64,000 bases of DNA from Sphingomonas sp. SUN019. Its GTDB lineage: Bacteria; Pseudomonadota; Alphaproteobacteria; Sphingomonadales; Sphingomonadaceae. Both the position numbers and the translations under genes were made by a program. Below the pieces are notes generated by a model. The model was given only the letters and a program-made list of their open reading frames with translations. It was not told the DNA's origin and did not search any database. Positions 1 through 8,864 of the stretch are shown here, piece by piece. The stretch's first letter is position 1. Every line of letters begins with the position of its first letter. The stretch is taken from contig NZ_CP096971.1 of NCBI RefSeq assembly GCF_024758705.1, positions 2,232,001 to 2,296,000 of the forward strand, given 5' to 3'.

Positions 1-963
1 ACGCTGGCCGAGGGACAGCGCGAATCGGGCGAGATCTGGTCGCGCTTTTCGGACGTGGCTGCGCAGACCCCGGCGGCATGGATCCACGCACCGCGGACAG
101 CGGAAGACGTAGTCGAACCGACCGCCGACAATCGCCCGATCGCCTTTCCCTACACCAAGCTGATGGTCGCCAATTCCTCCGTCAATCAAGGCGCGGGGTT
201 CATTGTCACGAGTCTCGCCGAAGCGCGCCGCCGCGGCGTGCCCGATGGGCGCGTGATCTATGTCGGACGCGGCGCGGCAGCGCACGAGCATGACGATTTC
301 CTGATGCGCGACCGCTACGACGCGTCGCCCAGCATGGAGGTGTGCCTGCGCCGCACGCTGGAGTTCAACGCGGTGACGGCGGACGACCTCGATCTGGTCG
401 AACTCTATTCGTGTTTTCCTTGCGTGCCGAAGATGGCGCGGCGCGTGATCGGCTGGCCGGTCGACAGGCCCGCAACGGTGTTCGGCGGGCTGACCTTCGG
501 TGGCGGTCCGATCGGCAACTACATGAGCCATGCGGTCGCCGAGATGGTCGATGCATTGCGAGGCGGGGAAGGATCGACGGGGCTACTATTCGCGAACGGT
601 GGCTTTGCGACGCACAATCACGCGATCGTGCTGGCGACCTCACCGCTGCCCGGCGCGGGCGAAGCGCACGACTTCGATTGCCAGGCGGAGGCGGACGCCG
701 CGCGCGGGCCGGTGCCCGAACTGGTCAAGGACTATGCCGGTCCAGCGACGATCGAGACGTACACCGTCTTTTATGCACGGGACGGATCGGCGAAGGGCGG
801 CGTGGTCGTGGCGCGGACGCCAGAGGGTGGCCGGACGCTGGCGAAGGTGCCGGGGGAGGATGCGGCGACGATCGCGTTCCTGACAAATGGCGCGGCCGAA
901 CCGGTCGGGAGCGCGGGCGAAGTCGTCGGTGGCGGCGAGGAACTGGTCTGGCAGAGCGCATAA
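1..963 (+). CDS. Thiolase-family (acetyl-CoA acetyltransferase-like) protein, 5'-truncated
   Basis: The frame is open from the first base of the window, so the start lies upstream; 320 C-terminal residues are visible. The region with [17 protein letters not shown] followed by [21 protein letters not shown] resembles the C-terminal half of thiolase-fold acyl-CoA acetyltransferases, where the His of the G-x-H-P-like loop is catalytic. The usual C-terminal CGGG signature is replaced by FANGGF, so this belongs to a divergent thiolase-like group and the exact reaction (acyl-CoA thiolysis or condensation) is uncertain. The last ~100 residues form a small extra domain also seen in this group. It is followed by an inverted repeat and then glcB. 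Confidence 0.75.
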   Translation, partial: TLAEGQRESGEIWSRFSDVAAQTPAAWIHAPRTAEDVVEPTADNRPIAFPYTKLMVANSSVNQGAGFIVTSLAEARRRGVPDGRVIYVGRGAAAHEHDDFLMRDRYDASPSMEVCLRRTLEFNAVTADDLDLVELYSCFPCVPKMARRVIGWPVDRPATVFGGLTFGGGPIGNYMSHAVAEMVDALRGGEGSTGLLFANGGFATHNHAIVLATSPLPGAGEAHDFDCQAEADAARGPVPELVKDYAGPATIETYTVFYARDGSAKGGVVVARTPEGGRTLAKVPGEDAATIAFLTNGAAEPVGSAGEVVGGGEELVWQSA

Positions 964-967
964 CCGA

Positions 968-1098
968 TCCTCCCCGGCACGGGGAGGGGGACCGCCGGCG
1001 CAGCCGGTGGTGGAGGGGGATCACCGCGAGCGACGCCGTGCGCGGCACGCCCCCTCCACCAGCCTGCGGCTGGTCCCCCTCCCCGTGCCGGGGAGGAT
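968..1098. repeat. Inverted dispersed repeat, family R1 (CTCCCC box pair)
   Basis: Two arms of about 48-50 bases (968-1020 and 1048-1098) are near-perfect reverse complements. Each contains a short inner palindrome (TCCTCCCCGGCACGGGGAGG) followed by a second GC-rich hairpin. The same pattern recurs at 19737-19867 and, as a single inner palindrome, at 50882-50906. It lies between two same-strand genes and could form a strong RNA hairpin after the thiolase gene. Confidence 0.85.
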
Positions 1099-1183
1099 TG
1101 ATGTTGCGCTTCTGCATCCGACTAGCCTAATCGCGCTCGCGCCCTCCCCAGGCAGCCACGACACGCTCAACGGAGGTATTTCC

Positions 1184-3229
1184 ATGCAGACCCGCGCCGG
1201 CCTTTCGGTCGACGATATGCTCGCCCGCTTCGTCGAGGAGCGCGCGCTGCCCGGCACCGGCATCGCACCAGAGGCGTTCTGGGAGGGGACCGCGGCGATC
1301 TTCGCGCGCTTCGTCCATGAAAACCGCGCCCTGCTCGACAAGCGCGAGGCGTTGCAGACGCAGATCGACGCGCGTTACTCGGGCGGTGAGCCGGTCGACG
1401 AAGCATTCCTGCGCGAGATCGGCTATCTCGTGCCCGAACCCGAGCCGTTCACGATCGGCACGTCGGGCGTCGACGCCGAAATCGCGACGATGGCGGGGCC
1501 GCAACTGGTCGTCCCCAGCCTGAATGCGCGCTTCGTCCTCAATGCGGCAAACGCACGCTGGGGCAGCCTGTACGACGCCTTCTACGGCACCGATGCACTC
1601 GACGCGCCGCCCGCTGTCCCCGGCGGATACGACACGGCGCGTGGCGCGGCGGTCATCGCTCGCGTCCGCGCTTTTCTCGACGAGGCGATTCCCGGCTGGT
1701 CGCTGGCGCTGACCGACGGCGAGTGCCCGCTGCCGTTCGCGCGCCGCGATGGCGGCTTCCTGTTCGTGAAGAACGGGCTGCATATCGAAATCGTCGTCGA
1801 CCGCGATCACCCGATCGGCGCCACCGATCCGCTGGGGATATCCGACGTCATCCTCGAATCCGCGCTGACGACGATCGTCGATCTCGAGGATTCGGTCGCA
1901 GCGGTCGACGCCGACGACAAGGTCGCTGCGTACAGCAACTGGCTCGGCCTGATGCGCGGCGATCTGGAGGAGAGTTTCGAGAAGGGCGGGCGGACGATCA
2001 CGCGCGCGCTGAACCCGGATCGCGAATGGACCGCGCCGAGCGGCTCGACCTTCACGCTGCCCGGCCGCAGCCTGCTGTTCGTGCGCAACGTCGGGCATCT
2101 GATGACGACGACTGCGGTCCTGCTGCCCGATGGCGGCGAAGCGCCGGAGGGCATCCTCGACGCGATCATGACCTCGCTGATCGGCCTGCACGACGTGCAC
2201 GGCCTCGGCACGCTGCGCAACAGCCGCGCGGGATCGATCTATATCGTGAAGCCCAAGATGCACGGACCGGACGAGTGCGCCTTCACCAATGCGCTGTTCG
2301 ACGCGGTGGAGGATCTGCTCGGGCTCGACCGGCACACGGTGAAGGTCGGGGTGATGGACGAGGAGCGTCGCACCTCGGCCAACCTCGCGGCCTGCATCTA
2401 CGCGGTCAAGGACCGGATCGTGTTCATCAACACCGGCTTCCTCGACCGCACCGGGGACGAGATGCACACCGCGATGCGGGGCGGCGCGATGATCCGCAAG
2501 GCCGAGATGAAGGCCGCGGACTGGATCAAGGCCTATGAGGATCGCAACGTCCGCATCGGCCTCGCCTGCGGCCTCAGCGGCAAGGCGCAGATCGGCAAGG
2601 GGATGTGGGCCACGCCCGATCGGATGGCCGATATGATGGAGCAGAAGATCGGTCACCCGATGAGCGGCGCGAATACCGCTTGGGTGCCGAGCCCGACCGC
2701 GGCCACGCTTCACGCGCTGCATTACCATCAAGTCGACGTGTTCGCGCGACAGCAGGAGATCGCTGCCGAGACCGTACCGCCGCTGGCGAAGCTTCTGACC
2801 CTCCCGTTCGCCGCCGCCGGGCGCAACTGGACGCCGGAGGAAGTGCGCGAGGAGCTCGACAACAATGCGCAGGGTATCCTCGGTTACGTCGTGCGCTGGA
2901 TCGACCAGGGCGTCGGCTGTTCGAAGGTGCCCGACATTCACGACGTCGGGCTGATGGAGGACCGCGCGACGCTGCGCATTTCCTCGCAGCATATCGCCAA
3001 CTGGCTGCTCCACGGCGTCTGTACCGAGGCGGAAGTAGACGCCGCGCTCGACCGGATGGCGGCGAAGGTCGATGCGCAGAATGCGGGCGACCCGCTATAC
3101 GTGAAGCTGACCCGCGACCGGCTGGCGTTTCAGGCGGCGCGCGCGCTGATCTTCGAGGGCGTCGCGCAGCCGAGCGGTTACACCGAACCCCTGCTCCACC
3201 GCTTCCGGCAACAGGCAAAAGCGGGGTAA
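1184..3229 (+). CDS. glcB: Malate synthase G
   Basis: Condenses glyoxylate with acetyl-CoA to give malate (glyoxylate/glycolate use), a cytosolic monomeric enzyme. The 681-residue product is close to the ~720 of the G isoform. The central [18 protein letters not shown], the [14 protein letters not shown] stretch and the C-terminal [20 protein letters not shown] block are typical of malate synthase G. The ATG at 1184 has a good ribosome site (GGAGGT at 1171-1176); the frame is open upstream but that part overlaps the R1 repeat and has no family match. No isocitrate lyase gene is adjacent. Confidence 0.95.
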   Translation: MQTRAGLSVDDMLARFVEERALPGTGIAPEAFWEGTAAIFARFVHENRALLDKREALQTQIDARYSGGEPVDEAFLREIGYLVPEPEPFTIGTSGVDAEIATMAGPQLVVPSLNARFVLNAANARWGSLYDAFYGTDALDAPPAVPGGYDTARGAAVIARVRAFLDEAIPGWSLALTDGECPLPFARRDGGFLFVKNGLHIEIVVDRDHPIGATDPLGISDVILESALTTIVDLEDSVAAVDADDKVAAYSNWLGLMRGDLEESFEKGGRTITRALNPDREWTAPSGSTFTLPGRSLLFVRNVGHLMTTTAVLLPDGGEAPEGILDAIMTSLIGLHDVHGLGTLRNSRAGSIYIVKPKMHGPDECAFTNALFDAVEDLLGLDRHTVKVGVMDEERRTSANLAACIYAVKDRIVFINTGFLDRTGDEMHTAMRGGAMIRKAEMKAADWIKAYEDRNVRIGLACGLSGKAQIGKGMWATPDRMADMMEQKIGHPMSGANTAWVPSPTAATLHALHYHQVDVFARQQEIAAETVPPLAKLLTLPFAAAGRNWTPEEVREELDNNAQGILGYVVRWIDQGVGCSKVPDIHDVGLMEDRATLRISSQHIANWLLHGVCTEAEVDAALDRMAAKVDAQNAGDPLYVKLTRDRLAFQAARALIFEGVAQPSGYTEPLLHRFRQQAKAG

Positions 3230-3237
3230 CTTTTCTT

Positions 3238-3296
3238 CCGGGTGGCGTTCGGCGGGCGGCGCGGGTAAAGGCGCTGTCGATCCGCCAGCCACCCGG
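3238..3296 (+). terminator. Long inverted repeat between glcB and rpiB
   Basis: CCGGGTGGC (3238-3246) pairs with GCCACCCGG (3288-3296), and an inner GGCGG/CCGCC (3251-3255 / 3282-3286) extends the stem. There is no T-run after it, so it is either a weak terminator for glcB or a leader structure just upstream of rpiB, whose ATG follows 15 bases later. Confidence 0.4.
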
Positions 3297-3310
3297 GAAT
3301 ACCCCAAAGA

Positions 3311-3751
3311 ATGCGCATCGCCATCGCCTCCGATCACGCCGCCGTCGCGCTGAAGACGGTCGTCGCCGCATGGCTGCGCGATCAGCGCTATGACGTGATC
3401 GATCTCGGCACCAACGGCGACGCGTCGGTCGATTATCCCGATTACGGGTTCGCGATCGCCGAAGCCCTGGCCGACGGGCGCGCCGACCGCGGCATCGCGC
3501 TCTGCGGCTCCGGCATCGGCATCGCGATCGCGGCGAACCGCAACCCGGCATGCCGTTGCGCGCAGGTCAGCGAACCGCTCTCCGCGCGCCTCGCGCGCAC
3601 GCACAACGACGCCAACGCCATCGCGCTCGGCGCGCGACTGATCGGCGAGACGATGGCGATCGCCTGCGTCGAGGCGTTTCTGTCCGCCGATTTCGAAGGC
3701 GGCCGCCACCAGCACCGCGTCGACAAGCTTTCGATGAAGGAAATCGCATGA
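3311..3751 (+). CDS. rpiB: Ribose-5-phosphate isomerase B (RpiB/LacA family)
   Basis: Interconverts ribose-5-phosphate and ribulose-5-phosphate (pentose phosphate pathway) or a related aldose-ketose pair. The 146 residues begin with [10 protein letters not shown] (Asp8, His9) and contain [12 protein letters not shown] with the catalytic-base Cys65, both family hallmarks. Its stop codon overlaps the glyA start (ATGA at 3748-3751), so the two genes are translationally coupled. The rpiB-glyA-nrdR order is common in alphaproteobacteria. Substrate specificity within RpiB/LacA cannot be read with certainty. Confidence 0.93.
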   Translation: MRIAIASDHAAVALKTVVAAWLRDQRYDVIDLGTNGDASVDYPDYGFAIAEALADGRADRGIALCGSGIGIAIAANRNPACRCAQVSEPLSARLARTHNDANAIALGARLIGETMAIACVEAFLSADFEGGRHQHRVDKLSMKEIA

Positions 3752-5058
3752 GCACCAACCCCGCCGCCTTGCACGACGTCCAGCCCGACGGCTTTTTCAC
3801 CCGCGGCCTGGCCGATGCGGACGCCGCGGTGTTTGCCGGGATCGCGCACGAACTCGACCGCGAACAGACGCAGATCGAGCTGATCGCATCCGAGAACATC
3901 GTGTCGAAGGCGGTGCTGGAGGCGCAGGGATCGGTCTTCACCAACAAATATGCGGAAGGGTATCCGGGCAAGCGTTACTATCAGGGCTGCCACCCGTCCG
4001 ACGAGGTGGAGACGCTGGCGATCGAGCGCGCGAAGAGGCTGTTCGACTGTGGCTTCGTCAACGTCCAGCCGCATTCGGGCGCGCAGGCGAACGGCGCGGT
4101 GATGCTCGCGCTGGTGAAGCCGGGCGAGACGATCCTCGGCATGAGCCTGGATGCGGGCGGCCACCTGACGCACGGCGCAAAGGCGGCGATGTCGGGCAAA
4201 TGGTTCAACGCGGTGCAGTACGGCGTCGATGCGGCGACGCACCTGATCGATTTCGATCAGGTCGAACGCCTCGCGACCGAGCACAAGCCCAAACTCATCA
4301 TCGCGGGAGGTTCGGCCTATCCGCGGCAGATCGATTTCGTCCGGTTCCGCGCCATCGCGGACAAGGTCGGGGCGTATTTCATGGTCGACATGGCGCATTT
4401 CGCAGGGCTGGTCGCATCGGGCCATCACCCCTCCCCGCTGCCGCACGCGCACGTCGTGACGACAACGACGCACAAGACGCTCCGCGGGCCACGTGGCGGC
4501 ATGGTGCTGACCAATGATGAGGCGATCGCCAAGAAGATCAACTCGGCGGTCTTCCCGGGGCTGCAGGGCGGCCCGCTGATGCACGTCATCGCCGCCAAGG
4601 CGGTCGCGTTCGGCGAGGCGCTCGAGCCGGGGTACAACAGCTATATCGCCGCCGTGGTGGAAAACGCCAAGGTACTGGCGGCGACGCTGAAGGAACGCGG
4701 CGCGGACCTCGTCTCTGGCGGCACCGACACGCACCTCGCGCTGGTCGACCTGACCCCGCTGGGCGTGACCGGCAAGGACGCCGACGAAGCGCTGGAGCGC
4801 GCCGGGATCACCTGCAACAAGAACGGCATCCCCAACGATCCGCTGCCCCCGGTGAAGACCAGTGGCATCCGCGTCGGCAGCCCCGCGGGCACCACGCGCG
4901 GCTTCGGCGTCGCTGAATTCCGCGAGATCGGCAACATGGTCGCGGACGTGCTCGACGGCCTGCGTCAGAAGGGCGAAGGCGGCGACCCCGCAGTCGAAGC
5001 CGACGTCCGCAACCGCGTGCGCGCGCTGTGCGCACGATTCCCGATCTATCAAGGATAA
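3748..5058 (+). CDS. glyA: Serine hydroxymethyltransferase
   Basis: PLP enzyme converting serine and tetrahydrofolate to glycine and methylene-THF, feeding one-carbon metabolism. The 436-residue length is normal. The PLP-binding lysine lies in [13 protein letters not shown] (Lys243), and [15 protein letters not shown], the [13 protein letters not shown] block and VDMAHFAG are classic. The ATG at 3748 overlaps the rpiB stop. The reading frame extends upstream inside rpiB but only this start matches the family N terminus. Confidence 0.98.
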   Translation: MSTNPAALHDVQPDGFFTRGLADADAAVFAGIAHELDREQTQIELIASENIVSKAVLEAQGSVFTNKYAEGYPGKRYYQGCHPSDEVETLAIERAKRLFDCGFVNVQPHSGAQANGAVMLALVKPGETILGMSLDAGGHLTHGAKAAMSGKWFNAVQYGVDAATHLIDFDQVERLATEHKPKLIIAGGSAYPRQIDFVRFRAIADKVGAYFMVDMAHFAGLVASGHHPSPLPHAHVVTTTTHKTLRGPRGGMVLTNDEAIAKKINSAVFPGLQGGPLMHVIAAKAVAFGEALEPGYNSYIAAVVENAKVLAATLKERGADLVSGGTDTHLALVDLTPLGVTGKDADEALERAGITCNKNGIPNDPLPPVKTSGIRVGSPAGTTRGFGVAEFREIGNMVADVLDGLRQKGEGGDPAVEADVRNRVRALCARFPIYQG

Positions 5059-5063
5059 CGCGA

Positions 5064-5240
5064 ATGTCGAAGATCGACGAAGTGCAGGATAATGTGAAGA
5101 ACACGCCGGGCCTCGGCAAGAGCATGGCGAAATGGGGCGCGCTGGGCGCGGTCGTCGCGATCCCCGTGCCCTTCATCGGCCCGGTGATCGGCGCCGTCGT
5201 CGGTGCGGCCTATGCCTACAGCAAGCGAGACAAGATCTAG
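5064..5240 (+). CDS. Small glycine-zipper membrane protein (58 aa), function unknown
   Basis: Short ORF starting 5 bases after the glyA stop with ATG at 5064. It has a charged N-terminal half (KIDEVQDNVKNTPGLGKSM) and one hydrophobic, Gly-rich segment (GALGAVVAIPVPFIGPVIGA) resembling glycine-zipper helices, ending YSKRDKI. Its stop codon directly abuts the nrdR GTG start, so it sits in the glyA-nrdR operon. I do not recognise a characterised homologue; a small inner-membrane protein is the most that can be said. Confidence 0.75.
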   Translation: MSKIDEVQDNVKNTPGLGKSMAKWGALGAVVAIPVPFIGPVIGAVVGAAYAYSKRDKI

Positions 5241-5702
5241 GTGCGTTGCCCGTTCTGCGGACATGACGCGAGCCAGGTGAAGGACAGCCGTCCGACCGAG
5301 GACGGCGCGGCGATCCGGCGACGGCGGCAATGCGAGGGCTGCGCCGCACGCTTCACCACGTTCGAACGGATCCAGCTCCGCGAACTGACCGTCGTCAAAT
5401 CCGAGAACCGCCGCGAACCGTTCGAGCGCGAGAAACTGCTCCGCTCGATCGGCATCGCCGCGCGCAAGCGGCCGATCGACGCGCTGGCGATCGAACGGCT
5501 GGTGTCGGGCATCCAGCGCCAGTTGGAGACGCAGGGCGAATCTGACGTGTCGTCGAAACGCATCGGGGAGATGGTGATGGACGGGCTGAAGGGCCTCGAT
5601 TCGGTCGCCTACATCCGCTTCGCCAGCGTCTATCGCGATTTCAGCGAGGCGAAGGATTTCGAGGCGTTTGCGGGGTCGGTGGAGGAGGTGGGGCGGGGAT
5701 GA
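5241..5702 (+). CDS. nrdR: Transcriptional repressor NrdR
   Basis: Zinc-ribbon plus ATP-cone repressor of ribonucleotide reductase genes; binds nrd boxes and senses dATP/ATP. Four zinc cysteines are visible (Cys3, Cys6, Cys31, Cys34), followed by [15 protein letters not shown] and an ATP-cone domain across residues ~49-139. Length 153 is standard. The GTG start immediately follows the stop of the small membrane protein. Confidence 0.97.
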   Translation: MRCPFCGHDASQVKDSRPTEDGAAIRRRRQCEGCAARFTTFERIQLRELTVVKSENRREPFEREKLLRSIGIAARKRPIDALAIERLVSGIQRQLETQGESDVSSKRIGEMVMDGLKGLDSVAYIRFASVYRDFSEAKDFEAFAGSVEEVGRG

Positions 5703-5775
5703 TGGTTCAGCCGTTGTTTCACAGTGACACCCAATACCAATGAGAACGATTCTGATCCCGTTGCAATCCCATCGC

Positions 5776-5825
5776 GCTCATCCTGAGGAGAGGCTGAGCT
5801 TGTCGAAGCCTCGTCACGAAGGACG
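5776..5825 (+). repeat. Dispersed repeat box A, family R2 (forward)
   Basis: About 50 bases containing GCTCATCCTGAGGAG, CTGAGCTTGTCGAAGC and GAAGGACG. It matches, in inverted orientation, box B at 6101-6159 and the paired boxes at 37226-37334. Its inner end (GGACG) directly abuts the GTG start of the GIY-YIG reading frame at 5826. Confidence 0.9.
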
Positions 5826-6959
5826 GTGACGTTCCACGCCTATCTGCTGCGATGCGCCGACGGCAGCTATCATGCCGGGCATTCCGACAATCTCGAGGCA
5901 AGGCTGGTCGCGCACCAGCAGGGGACGCTGAAAGGCTACACTCAATCGCGGAGACCGGTCGAACTCGTCTGGTGCGAAATATTCGAGGAACGCGATCAAG
6001 CCTTTCGCGCGGAACATCAGATAAAGGGTTGGTCGCGCGCCAAGAAGGAGGCGCTGATCCGGGGCGATTTTGCGGCGCTTCGGACGTTGTCGAGCCGGGC
6101 CGTCCTTCGAGCCCTTCGAGACGCCGCTTCGACAAGCTCAGCGGCTCCTCAGGATGAGCGGGTGGATCAACCACCCCCCATTCGTCCTGAGGAAGGGCTG
6201 AGCGGAGGCGAAGGCTCGTCTCGAAGGACCGCTCCAGCAACCAACCCCATCATCGTTCTGGTCCGCCCGCAACTCGCGCAGAACATCGGCAAGGCGGCGC
6301 GCGCGATGCTCAACTTCGGGCTGGTCGACCTGCGCCTCGTCGCCCCACGCGACGGCTGGCCGAACCCGCTCGCCGGACCCGCTGCGTCCGGCGCAGACAT
6401 CGTACTGGAAAAAGCACAGCTGTTCGACACCGTCGCCGAAGCGGTGGCCGATTGCGCGCACGTCTATGCGACGACGGTGCGCAAGCGCGGGGTGACCAAG
6501 CCGGTCGTGTCCCCGGAGCAGGCCGCGCACGCGATCCACACCGTGCCGGGGCGCGTCGCGATCCTGTTCGGGCCGGAGCGGTCGGGGCTGGAGACGGACG
6601 ACGTGGCGCTCGCCCGGACAATCATCACCGTGCCGATCAACCCCGAGTTCGGCAGCCTCAATCTGGCGCAGGCGGTGATTCTGGTCGCCTATGAATGGTC
6701 CAAGGGGCAGAAACTGTCGCAGCCGCCCGAGACCGACCTGCCGCTGCCCGCGCCGCAGGAGGAGCTGGAGGGGATGATCGCGCAACTGGAGGCGATGCTG
6801 GCGACGACCGGCTATTATTTCCCGCCCGCGCGCGCCGAAACATCGCGCCGCACGCTGCGCACGTTGCTGACGAAACCCGGCTGGTCGAGTCAGGAGGTGC
6901 GGACGCTGCGCGGGGTGCTGTCGGCGCTGAAAGGAAAGAAGCCGAGAAGTCCGGCCTGA
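5826..6959 (+). CDS. GIY-YIG nuclease domain fused to TrmJ-type RNA 2'-O-methyltransferase
   Basis: Residues ~3-92 are a small GIY-YIG endonuclease of the UPF0213/YhbQ-like kind: AYLLRC, then SYHAGHSDNLEARL (Tyr-x-x-Gly and Arg), then EHQIKGWSRAKKEALIRGD. Residues ~93-137 are encoded by translated R2 repeat DNA and have low-complexity character. Residues ~140-377 are a SPOUT methyltransferase like TrmJ (tRNA Cm32/Um32): NPIIVLVRPQLAQNIG, FGPERSGLE and NPEFGSLNLAQAV. One uninterrupted frame covers all parts. No ATG lies between the domains; the GTG at 6162 could start the methyltransferase separately. Thus it may be made as a fusion, as two products, or both. The methyltransferase call is strong; the functional meaning of the fusion is inference. 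Confidence 0.85.
   Translation: MTFHAYLLRCADGSYHAGHSDNLEARLVAHQQGTLKGYTQSRRPVELVWCEIFEERDQAFRAEHQIKGWSRAKKEALIRGDFAALRTLSSRAVLRALRDAASTSSAAPQDERVDQPPPIRPEEGLSGGEGSSRRTAPATNPIIVLVRPQLAQNIGKAARAMLNFGLVDLRLVAPRDGWPNPLAGPAASGADIVLEKAQLFDTVAEAVADCAHVYATTVRKRGVTKPVVSPEQAAHAIHTVPGRVAILFGPERSGLETDDVALARTIITVPINPEFGSLNLAQAVILVAYEWSKGQKLSQPPETDLPLPAPQEELEGMIAQLEAMLATTGYYFPPARAETSRRTLRTLLTKPGWSSQEVRTLRGVLSALKGKKPRSPA
6101..6159 (-). repeat. Dispersed repeat box B, family R2 (reverse), inside the fusion gene
   Basis: Reverse complement of the box A type: CGTCCTTCGA, then CGCTTCGACAAGCTCAGCGG, then CTCCTCAGGATGAGC. Compared with box A it carries a short internal duplication of a CTTCGAG-type stretch. It begins just after the codons of the GIY-YIG domain and is translated as part of the linker of the 5826-6959 gene. 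Confidence 0.88.
6181..6229 (+). repeat. Dispersed repeat box C, family R2 (forward)
   Basis: Forward copy with TTCGTCCTGAGGAAGGGCTG and CTCGTCTCGAAGGACC, slightly diverged from box A in the middle (GCGGAGGCGAAG in place of the CTTGTCGAAG stretch). With box B it forms a palindromic pair separated by 21 bases; all of it is translated within the fusion gene linker. Confidence 0.82.
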
Positions 6960-6975
6960 AGGGCTGTTTGTTTTG

Positions 6976-7063
6976 AAGACGGCACCAGCCCGCTCCCCCA
7001 CCCGGCCTCCCACAGCATATCCTGAATGGGAGGTCGGGTGGGGGAGCGGGCTGGTGCCGTCTT
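6976..7063. repeat. Long palindrome, family R3 (37-bp arms, 14-base loop)
   Basis: Arms 6976-7012 and 7027-7063 are reverse complements with a single mismatch (36 of 37). The loop (7013-7026) reads CAGCATATCCTGAA. A second member with perfect 29-bp arms and the same loop in inverse orientation lies at 41453-41524. It sits between the convergent fusion gene (plus) and tRNA-Phe (minus), so it may terminate transcripts from both sides. Confidence 0.9.
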
Positions 7064-7073
7064 ACCAAAAAGG

Positions 7074-7149
7074 TGGTGCCCGAGGGCGGATTCGAACCAC
7101 CGACACTGCGATTTTCAGTCGCATGCTCTACCAACTGAGCTACTCGGGC
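7074..7149 (-). tRNA. tRNA-Phe (anticodon GAA)
   Basis: Read on the minus strand it starts GCCCGAG and ends CTCGGGC-A-CCA, giving a perfect 7-bp acceptor stem, with CCA encoded. The anticodon arm is TGCGA-CTGAAAA-TCGCA, placing GAA at positions 34-36. The T loop GGTTCGAATCC is present. It lies downstream of the yacG gene on the same strand and probably ends that transcription unit. Confidence 0.97.
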
Positions 7150-7178
7150 ACACGGCCTTGCGGCCGGGAGCGGTTCCC

Positions 7179-7364
7179 CTAGTCGCGGTCTTCGCCGCTG
7201 TCCAGACTGTTCTCCAGCCCGGCTTGATCGGCCGGCGGTCCGGGGATGCGATAGCCTTCGCCCAGCCATTGCAGCAGATCGCGATCGCGGCAGCCGCGGC
7301 TGCAGAATGGGTTGTGCTCTGGCGCGGTCGGCGCGCGGCACACGGGGCATTTCGTCTTCGTCAT
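7179..7364 (-). CDS. yacG: DNA gyrase inhibitor / zinc-finger protein YacG
   Basis: Small zinc protein (61 aa) that binds GyrB in E. coli. The zinc site is Cys6-x2-Cys9 and Cys21-x3-Cys25 (KCPVC and FCSRGCRDRDLLQWL), with the conserved RDRDL-x-W after it. The C terminus is acidic. It overlaps the end of the RNase E/G-like gene by 4 bases, so it is the last protein gene in the infA-maf-RNase-yacG operon. Confidence 0.93.
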   Translation of the reverse strand: MTKTKCPVCRAPTAPEHNPFCSRGCRDRDLLQWLGEGYRIPGPPADQAGLENSLDSGEDRD

Positions 7365-8281
7365 GTGTCGAACATAGGGGTTCGCCCGGTCCGGCGCACG
7401 AGGTCTGCCAGCCAGTCGGCGCGAGCCTCGATCCGCGCGCGGACCGCGGGCGGCAGGCGGTGGGTGTTGGGCGCGGTTGGCGGGGTTCGCTCGATCGTGC
7501 GCAGCGCGGCGCGGGCGGCCGAGGCGACGGGATCGGCGCGGAGCAGTTCGGGGAGCGAGGCGCGCAGCCGCGGACGGACGATCTGGAGGAAGCCGAAGCC
7601 ATTCATCGCGGTGCGCTCGGACGGCTGGGGAAGATGCGCATCGATCGCCGCGGCGACCGCCTGACGCGGGGCCTTCCCGGCGAGCGTGGGGAAATCGACG
7701 CCGATCGAACCGCCGATGTCGTGCCGCACGATCGCCTGCGCCACCGCCATCGCGGCGCGTTCGGCGAGCAGCTCCAGCGGGCCATCGCCATCGACGTCGA
7801 ACAGGATCATCGCAGGCGTCGGGGTCATGCGCAATGCGCCGCCCGCGAACGCGATCTCGCCGGTCAGCGCCTCGTCGAGCACTTCGGACCAGCCCGCCGC
7901 CTCCAGCACGTCGGGTTCGTGCGCCCGCAGGTCGCGGACCGCGCCGTCGAGACGGTCGCGTAAGCGTGGTCCGGGTGTTGGGTCGCGCTCGCTAAGCACC
8001 GCCTTGGCGCGCTTGGGGCGGCCGTGTTCGGGGATCGCCTCGCGGACGATCTCGACGGTCATGCGCTGGCCTTGCGTCACGCCGGATGGTGCGCGGTCGA
8101 GCAGGACTTCCACGCCGTCGTCGAGCGTCACGATCGTACGATCGGTCAGCTTGCCCGTGACGACCTCGCCGAGCCGGTGCGCGGTGTCGACCAGTTCGAT
8201 CCGCGCCTGAACGATGCGGTCATCGTCGATCAGCGCGGCGCGCGCCTCGCCGATACCGTCCTCATACAGCCATTCAGGCAT
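7361..8281 (-). CDS. RNase E/G-family ribonuclease-like protein (short form, 306 aa)
   Basis: Contains an N-terminal S1-like segment (VTGKLTDRTIVTLDDGVEVL, residues ~40-70) and a core reminiscent of RNase E/G: IGGSIGVDFPTL, then TAMNGFGFLQIVRPR. The family's acidic metal residues appear as ILFDVDGDG near residue 160 and the VDFP aspartate. It is far shorter than E. coli RNase E or G and has no C-terminal zinc-link or scaffold region. Such short versions next to maf and yacG are typical of sphingomonads. The ATG at 8281 overlaps the maf stop by 8 bases; the frame is open further upstream but that overlaps maf. Confidence 0.8.
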   Translation of the reverse strand: MPEWLYEDGIGEARAALIDDDRIVQARIELVDTAHRLGEVVTGKLTDRTIVTLDDGVEVLLDRAPSGVTQGQRMTVEIVREAIPEHGRPKRAKAVLSERDPTPGPRLRDRLDGAVRDLRAHEPDVLEAAGWSEVLDEALTGEIAFAGGALRMTPTPAMILFDVDGDGPLELLAERAAMAVAQAIVRHDIGGSIGVDFPTLAGKAPRQAVAAAIDAHLPQPSERTAMNGFGFLQIVRPRLRASLPELLRADPVASAARAALRTIERTPPTAPNTHRLPPAVRARIEARADWLADLVRRTGRTPMFDT

Positions 8282-8852
8282 AAACGCCCGCCGCCGCGAG
8301 CAGCGCGCGGGTTTCGAACAGGGGCAAGCCCACCACGCCGGAATGCGAGCCGGAGAGGAAACGGACAAACGCCTCGGCGCGGCCCTGGATCGCGTAGCCG
8401 CCCGCTTTGCCAAGGCCCTCGCCGCACGCGACATATTGGTCGATCTCCGCGGCCGAGAGCGGCTTGAATGCGACGATCGTGTCGGACAGGCGGGTGCGGA
8501 CTTTGCCGTCGGCCGCGATCACGCACACCGCGGACAAGGCGTGATGGCGGCGGCCGGAGAGCTTCGTCAGCAGGTCGCGCTGGACCGCCTCTGTCTCGGC
8601 CGGGGGCAGAATGCGGCGGCCGAGCGCGATCGTCGTGTCGCCTGCGATCACCACTTCGTCGGGCGCGCGCTCCACCGCCGCGGCCTTTTCGACCGCGAGG
8701 CGTAGCGCATAGACGCGCGGCAGTTCGCCCTTCAGCGGCGCTTCGTCGATCGCGGGCGCGGCGATGCGCGTCGGCACGATGCCGATCCGCGCGAGCAGCT
8801 CGCGGCGGCGCGGGGATGACGATGCTAAAACAAGCCGGTTTTCGGGCGGCAT
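8274..8852 (-). CDS. Maf-family nucleotide pyrophosphatase (first copy)
   Basis: Nucleoside triphosphate pyrophosphatase of the Maf/HAM1-like fold that hydrolyses non-canonical or dTTP/UTP-type nucleotides. The signature LASSSPRRRELL (residues 9-20) and GDTTIALG are present. The 192-residue length is normal. It lies between infA and the RNase E/G-like gene and overlaps the latter by 8 bases. A second, distinct Maf gene is at 53506-54096 beside the origin, so the genome carries both subfamilies. Confidence 0.92.
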   Translation of the reverse strand: MPPENRLVLASSSPRRRELLARIGIVPTRIAAPAIDEAPLKGELPRVYALRLAVEKAAAVERAPDEVVIAGDTTIALGRRILPPAETEAVQRDLLTKLSGRRHHALSAVCVIAADGKVRTRLSDTIVAFKPLSAAEIDQYVACGEGLGKAGGYAIQGRAEAFVRFLSGSHSGVVGLPLFETRALLAAAGVYA

Positions 8853-8864
8853 CCGCCGCCGCCC

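Noticed and set aside
1127..3013. 628-codon minus-strand frame opposite glcB
   Set aside because: Shadow frame due to third-position GC; no conserved residues.
6976..7063. Insertion sequence ends or transposon remnants at the long palindromes
   Set aside because: No transposase frame or target-site duplication is visible; arms meet around a 14-base loop.
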